DNA of 64,000 nucleotides from Aquimarina sp. AU58 (GTDB taxonomy: Bacteria; Bacteroidota; Bacteroidia; Flavobacteriales; Flavobacteriaceae): NCBI RefSeq assembly GCF_900312745.1, contig NZ_OMPD01000014.1, positions 1,860,001-1,924,000 of the forward strand. Reading direction: 5' to 3'. This document shows positions 25,068 through 35,191 of this stretch, in pieces; within the stretch, counting starts at the first letter, position 1; each line of letters starts with the position of its first letter. The notes beneath the pieces were generated by a model. That model was not told the DNA's origin. It ran no database searches and was given only the letters and a program-made list of their open reading frames with translations. A program made the translations under genes and the position numbers.

Positions 25068-25490
25068 TTACAATTTGATAGATTGTACGATTGCTTTATC
25101 AGAAATTAAGAACTTAGCATCTTCCCATTGTGGCGGTCCAAACTTTCCTTTTGCATTATTACTGGTCCCATATGGTTCTGTGGGGATGCTAAGAAAAGTA
25201 TTAAGTTTCTGGTTATTATCAGTATCATGATATAATGAAATTGCGTATTCGCCTTTAGGGACATTTTTGAAAACAACTTCAACACTTCCGGTTTTGGCTT
25301 TAGTACTGATAGATTGGTATGTTTTATTCAGGAAATTATCTTTAGAATTATAGAGCCCTACCTGTATCGTACCCTGGTTAGATTCGATATTAGTGACAAT
25401 AACAGTAAGAGAATGTTCTGATTCTTGAGCAATATTTGTTTTTGTACATAACATAAGCAATAGAATAACGGTAAATTTTAAAGTTTTCAT
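25068..25490 (-). CDS. secreted DUF2141 protein
   Basis: A 140-residue protein with a signal peptide (MKTLKFTVILLLMLCTK) and FKNVPKGEYAISLYHDTDNN then GTSNNAKGKFGPPQWEDAKF, the DUF2141 pattern. Paralogue of 4752-5174. It starts 29 bp after the TonB receptor stop, so the two products may act together at the outer membrane. Confidence 0.9.
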   Translation of the reverse strand: MKTLKFTVILLLMLCTKTNIAQESEHSLTVIVTNIESNQGTIQVGLYNSKDNFLNKTYQSISTKAKTGSVEVVFKNVPKGEYAISLYHDTDNNQKLNTFLSIPTEPYGTSNNAKGKFGPPQWEDAKFLISDKAIVQSIKL

Positions 25491-25519
25491 AATAGTATAG
25501 AGTATAGTTTTACCAAGTT

Positions 25520-27673
25520 TTAAAGATTATCTAATTGATTATCGGTTTTATTATCACTGATGGTCCAGAAAAAACCAACGATAAAAAAGCGATCTGCATT
25601 AGGTCTTATAGCACGTCTGGAGAAGTTTCCATCGACATTGGGTGTATTTGCATACTGATAGTTAAAAACATTATCAAACCCCAATACATTAGAAACCGAG
25701 AAGTATAGGATCTTTTGTTGACTAATAAGGTATGCCCAACTCAAATTGATTGAATTATAAGTTTTTGTCTTTTCATTTTGAAATACAGATTGATTAGGAT
25801 CGTTATAGGGTCTGCCAGAAGCAAAATTATAGGTAGCACTCATTAATGACTTCCAATCTTCAATCCAATATTTTGTAACCAGAGAAAGGTTGTGTTTTGC
25901 TGCAAAATTTGGAGTCGCTTTATTAGGATAATTTCTGTAATCTCTTTTAGTATCGAGATAAGAGTAACTGGCCCAATACTCGAGATTCTTGATAGATTTG
26001 TTATCTCGCCAGAAGATATCTAGTCCAGCAGCATAACCACTTCCATTGTTAGTATACAAACTGGTAAACTCTGGGCGATCTGTGTCAAATTTAACGAGTT
26101 CTTCATAAGATTTGTAATAGGCTTCGGCTCTAAAAGTTCTTCGATTATTTTGATATAGGTAATTAAAAATATAATGTGATGATTTTTCGGGCTCCAGGGT
26201 TTCATTATATTTTAAAACATCTTGTTGTGGTGCCTGATAAAAATCACCATATGCTAATGATATCTGAGATTTTGATGACGTTTTATACGCTAAAGAAGCT
26301 CTAGGTGAGATCTTGGTATAATCTAATAAAGTATTATGAACTCCGCGAACTCCTATTTGCATTGCTAGTTTTTTACTGAAAAACACATTAGCTTCGGTAA
26401 AAGCTGCAGTACTATTATTATCAAATGAACTTTTAAAAGTGTCGGCATCAGGAACAGAAACATTTTCTGAAAATGTAGTTACATATTGTTCTGCACCAAA
26501 ATTTAATTTAAAACGATTGCTAAATCTCTTTCTTAATTTCAATTTAAAATGAAAGCTATTCTCATTATTATCAACATTGGTATTTACAATTTTAATATCG
26601 TTATGATCATTTGCAAAACTAGTACCAGTTGTGATAGTCCAATCGTTACCCAAGCTTCCTTTATACGAGGTATTGAGGTATAAATTCCTGTTTTTAAGCC
26701 CAAAATTAACTCCTTCTGGTGTATTGATATCTTCCTGAACAAGATCAAATTCGGCATAGTTTAAACCTCCGTATACTTTTAAAAGTCCTTTTTCAAATGT
26801 ATGGCGGTATACTGCTTCTCCTGATAACGATTCGTATGGTTTTTTCCAATCTACTCGTTGTGATATAATTTCCTGATAGGGTTTTAGGTTGAGGTAAAAA
26901 GCATTAATACTTAGCGAGTTCTTTTTCCACTTTTGTGTATTTCCTACACCAAGACCAACACTAATAAATGATAAGTCTGTTTTTTCCTGATCGGGTTCAT
27001 CGATAGTATTTAATAATAAAACACTTGATAAAGCATCGCCATATTCTGCAGAATATCCTCCGGTAGAAAAGTTAGTACCTTTAAAAAGAAAAGGCGAAAA
27101 CCTCCCACGAGTAGGAATATTATTTGTGGTTGCAGCAAAGGGCTGAAAAACTCTAAGCCCATCGATATAGATATTAGTTTCATTAGCATCTCCACCACGT
27201 ACAAAAAGTCTACCGTCTTCGGCAACTGTAGATGTTCCTGGTAATGTCTGAAAAGCACCAATGTAATCCCCTGCAGCACCTGCTGTAGTAACAATGTCTA
27301 AAGGAGAGAGTACAGAAGCCTTACTGTTATCCCCGGCAGAAAATGTTCCAGCATTAAGAACGACGCTACCTAGAGAATTTACATCTTCTCTTAGTGTAAT
27401 TTTTAAGTTGTTCATTGCAGAGACATCGGTTAATATCGTATATGTCTCAAAAGAAAGAAAAGAAACGAGTAAGGTTTGAGGCCCTGTTTCTGAAGTGGAG
27501 AAAGAAAAAGCTCCGTTTGTATCAGAGGATCCTCCATCATAAGTTCCGTCTAGATAGACATTTGCTCCTTCGATCGGAATTCCTGATGCGTCAGTCACAT
27601 TTCCTGTAATAGTAGTTTGGGCGTTTGTTGATAATAGAATTGTGATAAAGGCAAAGGTTAGTGCTAATTTCAT
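25520..27673 (-). CDS. TonB-dependent outer membrane receptor
   Basis: A 717-residue protein. Signal peptide, carboxypeptidase-like regulatory domain at about 20-100 (TGNVTDASGIPIEGANVYLD), a plug domain at about 120-225 (LFVRGGDANETNIYIDGLRV) and a 22-strand barrel ending WTISDNKTD. No SusD partner is present, so it is not a standard polysaccharide-utilisation receptor; small siderophore-like or metal ligands are possible. First gene of the TonB-DUF2141-TPR-kinase-2TM-LytTR unit, which suggests a sensed exogenous ligand (inference). Confidence 0.9.
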   Translation of the reverse strand: MKLALTFAFITILLSTNAQTTITGNVTDASGIPIEGANVYLDGTYDGGSSDTNGAFSFSTSETGPQTLLVSFLSFETYTILTDVSAMNNLKITLREDVNSLGSVVLNAGTFSAGDNSKASVLSPLDIVTTAGAAGDYIGAFQTLPGTSTVAEDGRLFVRGGDANETNIYIDGLRVFQPFAATTNNIPTRGRFSPFLFKGTNFSTGGYSAEYGDALSSVLLLNTIDEPDQEKTDLSFISVGLGVGNTQKWKKNSLSINAFYLNLKPYQEIISQRVDWKKPYESLSGEAVYRHTFEKGLLKVYGGLNYAEFDLVQEDINTPEGVNFGLKNRNLYLNTSYKGSLGNDWTITTGTSFANDHNDIKIVNTNVDNNENSFHFKLKLRKRFSNRFKLNFGAEQYVTTFSENVSVPDADTFKSSFDNNSTAAFTEANVFFSKKLAMQIGVRGVHNTLLDYTKISPRASLAYKTSSKSQISLAYGDFYQAPQQDVLKYNETLEPEKSSHYIFNYLYQNNRRTFRAEAYYKSYEELVKFDTDRPEFTSLYTNNGSGYAAGLDIFWRDNKSIKNLEYWASYSYLDTKRDYRNYPNKATPNFAAKHNLSLVTKYWIEDWKSLMSATYNFASGRPYNDPNQSVFQNEKTKTYNSINLSWAYLISQQKILYFSVSNVLGFDNVFNYQYANTPNVDGNFSRRAIRPNADRFFIVGFFWTISDNKTDNQLDNL

Positions 27674-27820
27674 GTATATAATAATTTTTTGATTGTGAGG
27701 TCAAAAATGGGCTATCTATATAAAAACTGAAATTGAATTTTACCGAACTGTAGAAAAATGATGATAAACTGATAAATATAGAGAAAGTACTAAGGAATTG
27801 ATTAGGCTTATAGAAAGAAT

Positions 27821-27847
27821 AAGGGCCGTTTGTAACAAACAGCCCTT
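27821..27847. terminator. terminator downstream of the S8 protease
   Basis: AAGGGC (27821-27826) pairs with GCCCTT (27842-27847), extended inside by GTTTG/CAAAC around a TAA loop. The T-run on the plus strand (TTTTTT) is clearer than on the minus strand, but the only gene that needs it is the minus-strand protease ending at 27886. Confidence 0.75.
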
Positions 27848-27885
27848 AATTTTTTAATTAATTTAGAGAATAAAAACTCCTCTCA

Positions 27886-30663
27886 TTAAAATATCATTAC
27901 TTGTTTTGTAATACTTTTATCTTTACTATCGGTAATGATCAAGTGATATAAACCTTGTGGTAAATTGCTAGTATCAAACTCTTTCAGTAATTTACCTTTA
28001 TTAGTATTTATTTGACTTTTTGTTACTATGTAACCCATATTATTGATTAGCTTAATGGTATAACTTCCTTTTTCTGGAATATTAATTTCTGCCTTGAACA
28101 TACCATGTGCAGGGTTTGGAAAATTAACAACACTAAGAAGATCATTACCTGTAGGAGTTTGAATATTCTCATTAGCTATAGTAGAAATACGATTACCTTT
28201 AATATGTACCTTATAGTCTTCTACTTCTCCAAAAAATGGAGGAGTACATGGATCTGGATAAGTAAAACCACCAAATACATGAGATACTCTCAGTCCTGTA
28301 ATTCCATTTTTTACATTGGTAGGTACGGTAAAGGATTGTGATATAGGAGCATTGCCATTAGTTATTCCTTCTAGAACGATTTCGTTATCAGAGAAGTTGC
28401 CATCTTGGTTGAAATCTATCCAGGCTCTGAGCCTGTTGTTACTTCCACCAAAAAATCCACCACCTGTGGCTGCATTAATAGTATAGGTGCTTCCTTTTTG
28501 AACATCGGTGGAAAGATGGGTATAATCCCCATATCCACCATCACTGCCAGAAGTGTTATTGATACTTCCTAGTTTTACTAAACTCGTATGGCTAAATGCA
28601 GTATTACTTCCTGTAGGATCACAATATAAAATATCTGGAGTAGTAACCGAAAATATAGCGCTATAACTAGTCTCACTTATTGGGTTTCTGGCTTTTATCC
28701 TAAATTCATAATCAGTTAATTGAGAAGTTGCTGTTTCAAACTCATTACTTTTAATGCCAGTGGTGGTGTTCCAATCTTTTCCTTTTTCTCTGACCTGTAC
28801 ATCATATTCTTTGGATCCATATACATGATCCCAAGTGAATTTGATAAGATTAAAACGTAAAATAGGAGCCTTGATATTTTCTGGAGCAGTTGATAAGTTA
28901 GGCCAATCTTGGGTAGTAACCCTGATAGGTGTTGTGTAATCGCTTTCTCCGGCAAAATTTTCTGCTTTGATACGAATCTCATACTCTGTAGTGGCATCTG
29001 CTTCTACTGTTATAGTCGTCTTAGTGGAGTTTTCATAAGTCGTCCAGTCGCCATTAATTTTTCTAATTTGTACGTCGTAATATACAGCAGTATTTACTTT
29101 GTCCCATACTAGAGTGATTCTGGCAGGTTCTATATTAGAAGCTTTGAAATTTTGTGGAGCCGGAGGCGGCTCATTAGAGGCCGCTGATACTGCTTTTAAT
29201 GCGTTGATAGTACCTGTGCCTAGTTTACCTTCATAGCCAGGGTTGAGTTGATCTATAGGATCAGTAGCTTGCGTGAGCAAGGTTCTTAGATCTTCGTTGG
29301 TAAGGATACCATAGGCCCGTGATAATACTAGAGCAGCTACTCCTGAAACATGGGGACAAGCCATCGAGGTACCTGACAAGTGGCCGTATTTATTATTAGG
29401 AAGAGTACTTAGTACACCTGGCGAACCTCCTCCTCCAGGAGCAGAAACATCTATCCAGCTGCCAAAGTTAGAATAAGAAGCTCTCTTATTATTTTTGTCA
29501 AGTGCAGAAACAGCCAAACAACGTTCGTATTTTCCAGGGTAAAAATCACCATCTTTATTAGCATTACCAGAGGCAAAGATTGCTAGTCCACCTTGCATAG
29601 CAGACCCAGTACCTCCAGCTTTGTCTGTAAAATAATCAATGGCATCTTTGAAATCTGCAGGAAAACTTGAACCATCTAATCCCCAACTGTTTTGAGAAAT
29701 GACAGCACCATTATCTGCAGCGTATACAAATGCTTCTGGGTTAACTTCTCCTATATTGGATAATAATACTTGGCAAACCATTAGTTTTACACCATCTCCT
29801 TTTCCACTACCTCCAGCTACACCAGAGACACCTATGTTATTATTGGTTTCTGCTCCTACAGTACCAGCTACGTGGGTACCATGCTCACCAGGAGAAATTT
29901 CACCTTTGTCCTGATTGAAATTGTATCCATAGTAGTCATCTACATAACCATTATTATCATCATCTATATTATTACCACGAATTTCGCCTTCATTAATCCA
30001 CATATTGTTTTTTAGATCCTCATGGTTATAATCAACACCTAAGTCAGTGATCGCTACAACTACATTGGGGTTTCCTGTTACCAGTTCCCATGCATCGGGT
30101 AGTTTTATGTCTGCTCCCGAAGTACCACCATTCTGGCCAGTGTTATTATAATGCCATTGCTCCCCAAACTTAGGGTCATTAGGAGTGAATTTTTTTTTGT
30201 CTCCATCTCCATTTTTTGTTGAAGACGACCCAGATAAAGTTGCTTTATGGATATAGGAAGTTGTATTAATTTCGGATAAAGAAGAAACCTTCTTCACTAA
30301 ACCCTCTAAGTCGGTATTTTTATTAAATTCTACTTCATACCAGAGATGTAATCCATATTTTTGATGTTTGGCTTCATGTTTTCCTCCATGACGAAAGACT
30401 CTTCTCATTTTTGTAGCCCCGAATTTCTTACATATCTCATCAAAACTGGTAATTCCTGTTGGAACGATACCTTCGAATCCTGGATTATTGATACGTAACT
30501 GTTTAACTGACTTAGTGTGCTTTTCAAGGGTGTTTTGTTGATTTTTATCGAATTTTACTCGAATACTTCCTTTTTTTATACCGGCTTTCGAAAATGAATT
30601 TTGACCATAAGAAAGATACATTGTGAGCAATCCAAATAGGACTACTAAAACTTTAGTTTTCAT
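27886..30663 (-). CDS. T9SS-secreted subtilisin-like serine protease (S8)
   Basis: A 925-residue protein. Signal peptide (ending SYGQ), an N-terminal pro-region to about 165, an S8 catalytic domain with Asp207 (AITDLGVDYNHEDL), His261 (EHGTHVAGTVGAE), oxyanion Asn367 (FASGNANK) and Ser433 (LSGTSMACPHVSG). Two fibronectin type III domains (about 500-685), a GEVED domain (AWIDFNQDGNFSDNE ... FFGEVEDYKVHI) and a C-terminal sorting domain (NFPNPAHG ... LPQGLYHLII). The signal plus sorting domain indicates export by the type IX system and surface attachment or release. Confidence 0.95.
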   Translation of the reverse strand: MKTKVLVVLFGLLTMYLSYGQNSFSKAGIKKGSIRVKFDKNQQNTLEKHTKSVKQLRINNPGFEGIVPTGITSFDEICKKFGATKMRRVFRHGGKHEAKHQKYGLHLWYEVEFNKNTDLEGLVKKVSSLSEINTTSYIHKATLSGSSSTKNGDGDKKKFTPNDPKFGEQWHYNNTGQNGGTSGADIKLPDAWELVTGNPNVVVAITDLGVDYNHEDLKNNMWINEGEIRGNNIDDDNNGYVDDYYGYNFNQDKGEISPGEHGTHVAGTVGAETNNNIGVSGVAGGSGKGDGVKLMVCQVLLSNIGEVNPEAFVYAADNGAVISQNSWGLDGSSFPADFKDAIDYFTDKAGGTGSAMQGGLAIFASGNANKDGDFYPGKYERCLAVSALDKNNKRASYSNFGSWIDVSAPGGGGSPGVLSTLPNNKYGHLSGTSMACPHVSGVAALVLSRAYGILTNEDLRTLLTQATDPIDQLNPGYEGKLGTGTINALKAVSAASNEPPPAPQNFKASNIEPARITLVWDKVNTAVYYDVQIRKINGDWTTYENSTKTTITVEADATTEYEIRIKAENFAGESDYTTPIRVTTQDWPNLSTAPENIKAPILRFNLIKFTWDHVYGSKEYDVQVREKGKDWNTTTGIKSNEFETATSQLTDYEFRIKARNPISETSYSAIFSVTTPDILYCDPTGSNTAFSHTSLVKLGSINNTSGSDGGYGDYTHLSTDVQKGSTYTINAATGGGFFGGSNNRLRAWIDFNQDGNFSDNEIVLEGITNGNAPISQSFTVPTNVKNGITGLRVSHVFGGFTYPDPCTPPFFGEVEDYKVHIKGNRISTIANENIQTPTGNDLLSVVNFPNPAHGMFKAEINIPEKGSYTIKLINNMGYIVTKSQINTNKGKLLKEFDTSNLPQGLYHLIITDSKDKSITKQVMIF

Positions 30664-31139
30664 AATTATTAGGTTTTAAGATTATGTGTTGTGATAATAT
30701 TATATAGGTTTAGGTTAATATTATATCTATACAGTATTACCGTTTATTTAATATAGATATTTTTTAAAGAGTGTATGTGCTGTACTGTGTTTGTACATTA
30801 GAAGTTATAACATTTTATGCTTGAATAAAGGTAAGAATTATGCTACTTATTTATTTGGTATTTGTTGACAGTAGAAAATTATAGAAGAATATAAAAACAC
30901 TAGAAAAATACTATGAGTCTATCTCGTTTATCAAAATTTTAATTTTTGCAAAGAGTTATATTGGTTGTGGTGTAAATTAAAATGTATTCTTAAGTACTAT
31001 TTGATAATAGGTCTTGATCTGTCACAAGGTTTAATATGATGATTTCATATGAGTTCGAAACCAGAAAAAAGGGAGGGTTATCTGTAATAAAAACTTTAGA
31101 TTTAAATCAAAACCTTGAAAAAAGTGATTTCATTATAGA
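30664..31139. other. intergenic region between NDH-2 and the S8 protease
   Basis: 476 bp with no convincing gene and no clear repeat. It holds the upstream region of the S8 gene and the downstream region of the NDH-2 gene; I could not identify an exact promoter. Confidence 0.4.
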
Positions 31140-32435
31140 TTACACTCGTTCTATAGTATTTTCCTTATTCTTAAAAGGTCTAACAATTAATCGTGCTGCC
31201 TTATCATAATTAATATAATTATATACCCAATTAAAAAAAGTAACAAATCGATTTCTAAAACCTACCAGGAACCATAAATGAATAAACATCCATATAAACC
31301 AGGCAAAGAACCCTCCGAATTTAAATTTTCCGATGTCGACTACAGCTTTATTACGACCAATAGTAGCCATAGATCCTTTATCAAAATATTTAAAAGGGAC
31401 CATGTCTTTACCTCTAAGGTAGCGTTTTAAGTTTTTGGCAAGATGGCTTCCTTGCTGTATTGCCGGTTGTGCAACCATGGGATGCCCTTTGGGATATTTT
31501 TTAGTTTCCATTACAGAGATATCACCGATAGCAAAAATATTTTCATACCCATCGATCTGATTAAATTCATTTACTTTATATCGATTGGCTCTTGGTATTA
31601 GAGATTTTGCATCTATTCCAGATACAGGAGCCCCAGTCACACCAGCAGACCATATAAAAGTAGCAGTTTTAAGAGATAAATCAGTATTAGTACTTACTAT
31701 ATTATTTTCATAATGTTGTACCTGTGTGTTGGTATGAATATGTACTCCTAGTTTTTTTAAGAATTTAGCTGCTTTTTCCGATGCATGTTCGCTCATAGGA
31801 GGGAGTACACGAGGGGCACCTTCTATTAAATGAATTTCCATATCATCAAAATTCATATCGGGATAATCTCTGGGAAGCACATTTAATTTTAATTCTGCAA
31901 TTCCTCCCGCTAGTTCAACACCTGTTGGACCAGCACCTGCAAGAACAAAGCGCAGCAATTCTTTCCTTTCTTCTGGATCTGTGGTAATTACTGCCTGCTC
32001 AAGATTCTCAAGCATTAAACTACGTAAATTTAATGCTTGCGGTAGATTTTTCATTCGCATCGCATTATTTTCTATAGTAGTATTTCCAAAAAAATTGGTT
32101 CGCGCACCGGTAGCAATAACAAGGTAATCATAAGAAATGCTACCGATATTGGTATGTATATTTTGAATATCCGGATCAATAGTTGTTACTTCGGCCATTC
32201 TAAAAAAAGTATTTTTACCTCTTTTTACAATTTTACGAAGCGGATATGCAATAGAATCTGGTTCTAATGATGATGTAGATACTTGATAAAGAAGCGGTTG
32301 GAAAGTGTGGTAATTATGTCTGTCTAATAAGACCAGTTGTACATCTTCTTTAACCATTTTTCTTGCTAGTGCAACTCCGGCAAAACCCCCGCCAATTACG
32401 ACTAATCTGGGTAAATTGGTATGTGGAATATTCAT
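31140..32435 (-). CDS. ndh: type II NADH dehydrogenase (NDH-2)
   Basis: A 431-residue FAD protein. GGGFAGVALARKMV is the FAD-binding Rossmann motif, FVLAGAGPTGVELAGGIAEL the NAD(P)H-binding motif, FAIGDISVM the second FAD site, and the C-terminus (FFAWFIWMFIHLWFLVGF) forms amphipathic or membrane helices. Non-proton-pumping NADH:quinone oxidoreductase of the inner membrane. Single gene; it faces the divergent ECF sigma gene 145 bp away. Confidence 0.9.
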   Translation of the reverse strand: MNIPHTNLPRLVVIGGGFAGVALARKMVKEDVQLVLLDRHNYHTFQPLLYQVSTSSLEPDSIAYPLRKIVKRGKNTFFRMAEVTTIDPDIQNIHTNIGSISYDYLVIATGARTNFFGNTTIENNAMRMKNLPQALNLRSLMLENLEQAVITTDPEERKELLRFVLAGAGPTGVELAGGIAELKLNVLPRDYPDMNFDDMEIHLIEGAPRVLPPMSEHASEKAAKFLKKLGVHIHTNTQVQHYENNIVSTNTDLSLKTATFIWSAGVTGAPVSGIDAKSLIPRANRYKVNEFNQIDGYENIFAIGDISVMETKKYPKGHPMVAQPAIQQGSHLAKNLKRYLRGKDMVPFKYFDKGSMATIGRNKAVVDIGKFKFGGFFAWFIWMFIHLWFLVGFRNRFVTFFNWVYNYINYDKAARLIVRPFKNKENTIERV

Positions 32436-32580
32436 AAGATATATGTTGTATCACAAAGATAAAGTGATAAAATTATATACCCTACAGAATACTTGTATTT
32501 ATGACTAAAATTATCATACTTTTATTTTTATTTGTAACATAAACGTTTTCTTGACTACATATAAGAAGTAACCGACCAAA

Positions 32581-33075
32581 GTGAATAAAGAATTAGAACA
32601 TAGTTTTGTAACCAATCTTGAGCAAAATCAGAATATTGTGCACAAGGTATGTAGAATATATACCAGTGATCCAGATTCGCATAATGACTTGTTTCAGGAA
32701 ATAACGATTCAGCTATGGAAAGCATATCCTAAGTTTAGAGGAGATGCAAAATTTAGTACCTGGATGTATAGAGTTGCATTAAATACTGCAATTACATTAT
32801 ACAGAAGATCTAAAAGAAGTATTAAGACCGCAGATCTTGATACGATGAATTTTAAGATAAAAGCTGAAGAATATGATGACGAGGTAGAGCAACAACTTAA
32901 ACTAATGTATGCAGCAGTAAAACAATTAAATGATATAGAGAAAGCTTTGGTTTTCTTATATCTTGAAGATAAATCATATAAAGAAATAGCTGATACCATG
33001 GGTATTAGCGAGGTAAATGCCCGAGTAAAGATGAATAGAGTAAAAACGAAGTTGAAAAAAATATTAAATCCGTAA
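32581..33075 (+). CDS. ECF sigma-70 family RNA polymerase sigma factor
   Basis: A 164-residue protein starting at GTG (no upstream ATG). Region 2 carries DLFQEITIQLWKAYPKF and DAKFSTWMYRVALNTA; region 4 has EKALVFLYLEDKSYKEIAD and INARVKMNRVKTKLKKIL-like helix-turn-helix (here VNARVKMNRVKTKLK). Likely controls a small regulon with the next gene as partner. The start codon lies 145 bp from the divergent ndh start. Confidence 0.92.
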   Translation: MNKELEHSFVTNLEQNQNIVHKVCRIYTSDPDSHNDLFQEITIQLWKAYPKFRGDAKFSTWMYRVALNTAITLYRRSKRSIKTADLDTMNFKIKAEEYDDEVEQQLKLMYAAVKQLNDIEKALVFLYLEDKSYKEIADTMGISEVNARVKMNRVKTKLKKILNP

Positions 33076-33079
33076 CCCC

Positions 33080-33703
33080 ATGGATGAATTAGAGCTATTA
33101 AAGAAAGACTGGAAGAAGCAAGAAGATGTGCTTCCCAGATTGTCTTATACAGAAATATATAAAATGATCCTAAAGAAATCTTCTTCTATTGTAAGATGGA
33201 TTTTTATCATTAGTATTTTAGAATTTCTATTATGGGCTTCTTTGGATGTCATATTTAGACTAAACGGAATGTATTCGAAGGTAGAAAAGGTAGATATGGG
33301 GTCATTCTCCCTAATAGCTTCGATTGTTTCTTACGGTATTTTGTTATACTTTATTACTCGTTTTTATATCAACTATAAGAAAATAAAGGTTACCGATTCT
33401 GCTAAAGTATTAATGGAAAATATTATAAAAACCAGAAGAACGGTAAAACGATATATCTGGGTAAATATTAGCTTTTTTGCATTAGCAATGATTGCTACTA
33501 TGAGTTATGCGCTTATATTCACAGAAACATTTCAGAATAGCTCTGCCGAAAACCAATTGCCAGTATGGTTAATTGTAGTAGTTACTTTATTAGTTACTTC
33601 AGTATTTATAGGAATAATAGCATTATTCTATAGAGTTATTTATGGGATTTTTACCCGAAGGTTGAAAAGGAATTATGGAGAACTTAAAAAACTTGAGATA
33701 TAG
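33080..33703 (+). CDS. membrane protein paired with the ECF sigma factor
   Basis: A 207-residue protein, 4 bp downstream of the sigma gene. A cytoplasmic start (MDELELLKKDWKKQEDVLP) precedes four membrane helices. In flavobacterial sigma operons this layout is usual for a membrane anti-sigma-like partner, but no zinc finger or RskA motif is visible, so the role is inference. The gene ends one base before the stop of the opposite-strand LETM1-like gene. Confidence 0.75.
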   Translation: MDELELLKKDWKKQEDVLPRLSYTEIYKMILKKSSSIVRWIFIISILEFLLWASLDVIFRLNGMYSKVEKVDMGSFSLIASIVSYGILLYFITRFYINYKKIKVTDSAKVLMENIIKTRRTVKRYIWVNISFFALAMIATMSYALIFTETFQNSSAENQLPVWLIVVVTLLVTSVFIGIIALFYRVIYGIFTRRLKRNYGELKKLEI

Positions 33704-34888
33704 TTATTTATTCTCATTAAATGCAGAAGGTAACAGCTGAGGAATAAACTTGACTAGTAAGGGCAATAATAAACTTCCACCTGGTAAAATAAAAATAGCC
33801 AAAGAAGGTATCGTTTTACAGATATCAAGGAGTTGTTTTTTTACTTGTTGTTTTTCTTCCTTAGATAAATCTCGCATAGTAGATTGCCCTAATAAAATCA
33901 TTAGATCTTTACTTTCTGAGATTTCTTTAATAAGCCTTTTTTTATTCCTTAATATCAATATACTTACTGTTCGAGAGGTCTGCTGGTAAAAATGTAATGC
34001 AGGATTCGAGTAATTAAAAAATGAAATATCTTCTTTATGTTCATTAATAAACGATTGTACCAAATTAATCGATTCTGCTATTACCGTACGAGGTAGCTCA
34101 AGCTCTGTCCCTAGAGCGAGCATAAAACTCTGTTCTCCTGTATCTACTTCTCTGTCATTCCAAACAGCTAAACTGGTAAGATCCAGGATATATTTTTTTT
34201 CAATTTCATCGGTATATGGATCTAATTCTATATAATCAAAACTAGCTTCTTCTTCTGTAGAAATATTAGTATATCGTACAGAAGATGAAAATAACTTAAC
34301 TAAAAGTTTGTCGTATTCGTCCTGCTCTTTTTTAGAATTTAGCGCAAGAAAAACAGTATTTGTTAGAGTTTCTTCTAGTTTGGCAGCATACCCAAAAGGA
34401 TCCTTATCATGTATAAGAAAATACTCAAAAGCTAACACATCAATAAATAATAATGCATTTGTTAATAGATGACTAAAGTTTTTCTTAAAAACAGACTCAT
34501 TGGTTTGTATACGGGCATGTATAATTTTTTCGAGTTTTTCATTTTTATTCCCAGGAAGTATATTCCCCAAAGAAAAAATAGATTTTTTGGTATCTAAAAA
34601 ATCATAGAACTGCACAAGTGCATCAACACAATCATTTTTATCGGCATTTTCGATTGTATCATAGTAGGTAATTACTAATGCAGCGAATAAATTGATCTTT
34701 GTCTTTTCTTCTTCAGAATAAACAATATCAGAATCATTAACTATAATAGTATCTATAGAGGTACCATAGATAAAACCTATTCGTCTTAAATCGAGATACA
34801 GCTCATCAAATGACCATTGAGGTAAATTAGGGTCACTATCGAGATCTCGTAAAAATTTTTCTATCCAACCCGAAGTTGAAGGATTCAT
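33704..34888 (-). CDS. LETM1-related protein
   Basis: A 394-residue protein. The C-terminal 60 residues, LSKEEKQQVKKQLLDICKT then IFILPGGSLLLPLLVKFIPQ, resemble the LETM1 membrane-adjacent region; the first 330 residues are a helical domain also seen in Bacteroidota proteins called LETM1-related biofilm-associated. It may affect membrane or ion balance. Its stop codon is directly beside the opposite gene's stop (33701-33703), with no spacer. Confidence 0.8.
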   Translation of the reverse strand: MNPSTSGWIEKFLRDLDSDPNLPQWSFDELYLDLRRIGFIYGTSIDTIIVNDSDIVYSEEEKTKINLFAALVITYYDTIENADKNDCVDALVQFYDFLDTKKSIFSLGNILPGNKNEKLEKIIHARIQTNESVFKKNFSHLLTNALLFIDVLAFEYFLIHDKDPFGYAAKLEETLTNTVFLALNSKKEQDEYDKLLVKLFSSSVRYTNISTEEEASFDYIELDPYTDEIEKKYILDLTSLAVWNDREVDTGEQSFMLALGTELELPRTVIAESINLVQSFINEHKEDISFFNYSNPALHFYQQTSRTVSILILRNKKRLIKEISESKDLMILLGQSTMRDLSKEEKQQVKKQLLDICKTIPSLAIFILPGGSLLLPLLVKFIPQLLPSAFNENK

Positions 34889-35191
34889 TGATTAATGATT
34901 TGTTACAAAGTTAATTTTATTTTGATGAAATGCTATTTTGAAAAGTCATTAAAATGTATAAAGAAAAATGAAATTTCTATAATGCTATAATGGTACAGGA
35001 ACAAGTCTTATGTAGCATATCAAAAGATAGTAAAATTGTATTAGAATACAAGATTATTAAGTTACAGCAGAACATTTATATTAATAACAACGCAAGAAAC
35101 GGGTTTTAAGAACCTGATAATTATAGGAGTTTTACGATTTCAGAGAAAAGTATGAATAAAAACATGTAGAGGCACAAAAACGGTGAAAGAA
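34889..35191. other. intergenic region upstream of the 2OG-oxygenase operon
   Basis: About 300 bp. A 39-codon plus-strand frame near 34991-35110 has no recognisable features and is probably chance. Holds the promoter of the oxygenase/Ada/AlkB operon and of the divergent LETM1-like gene. Confidence 0.4.

Noticed and set aside
34991..35110. 39-codon plus-strand frame in the gap before the 2OG oxygenase
   Set aside because: No leader, membrane segment or known pattern, and such frames are expected by chance in AT-rich DNA.
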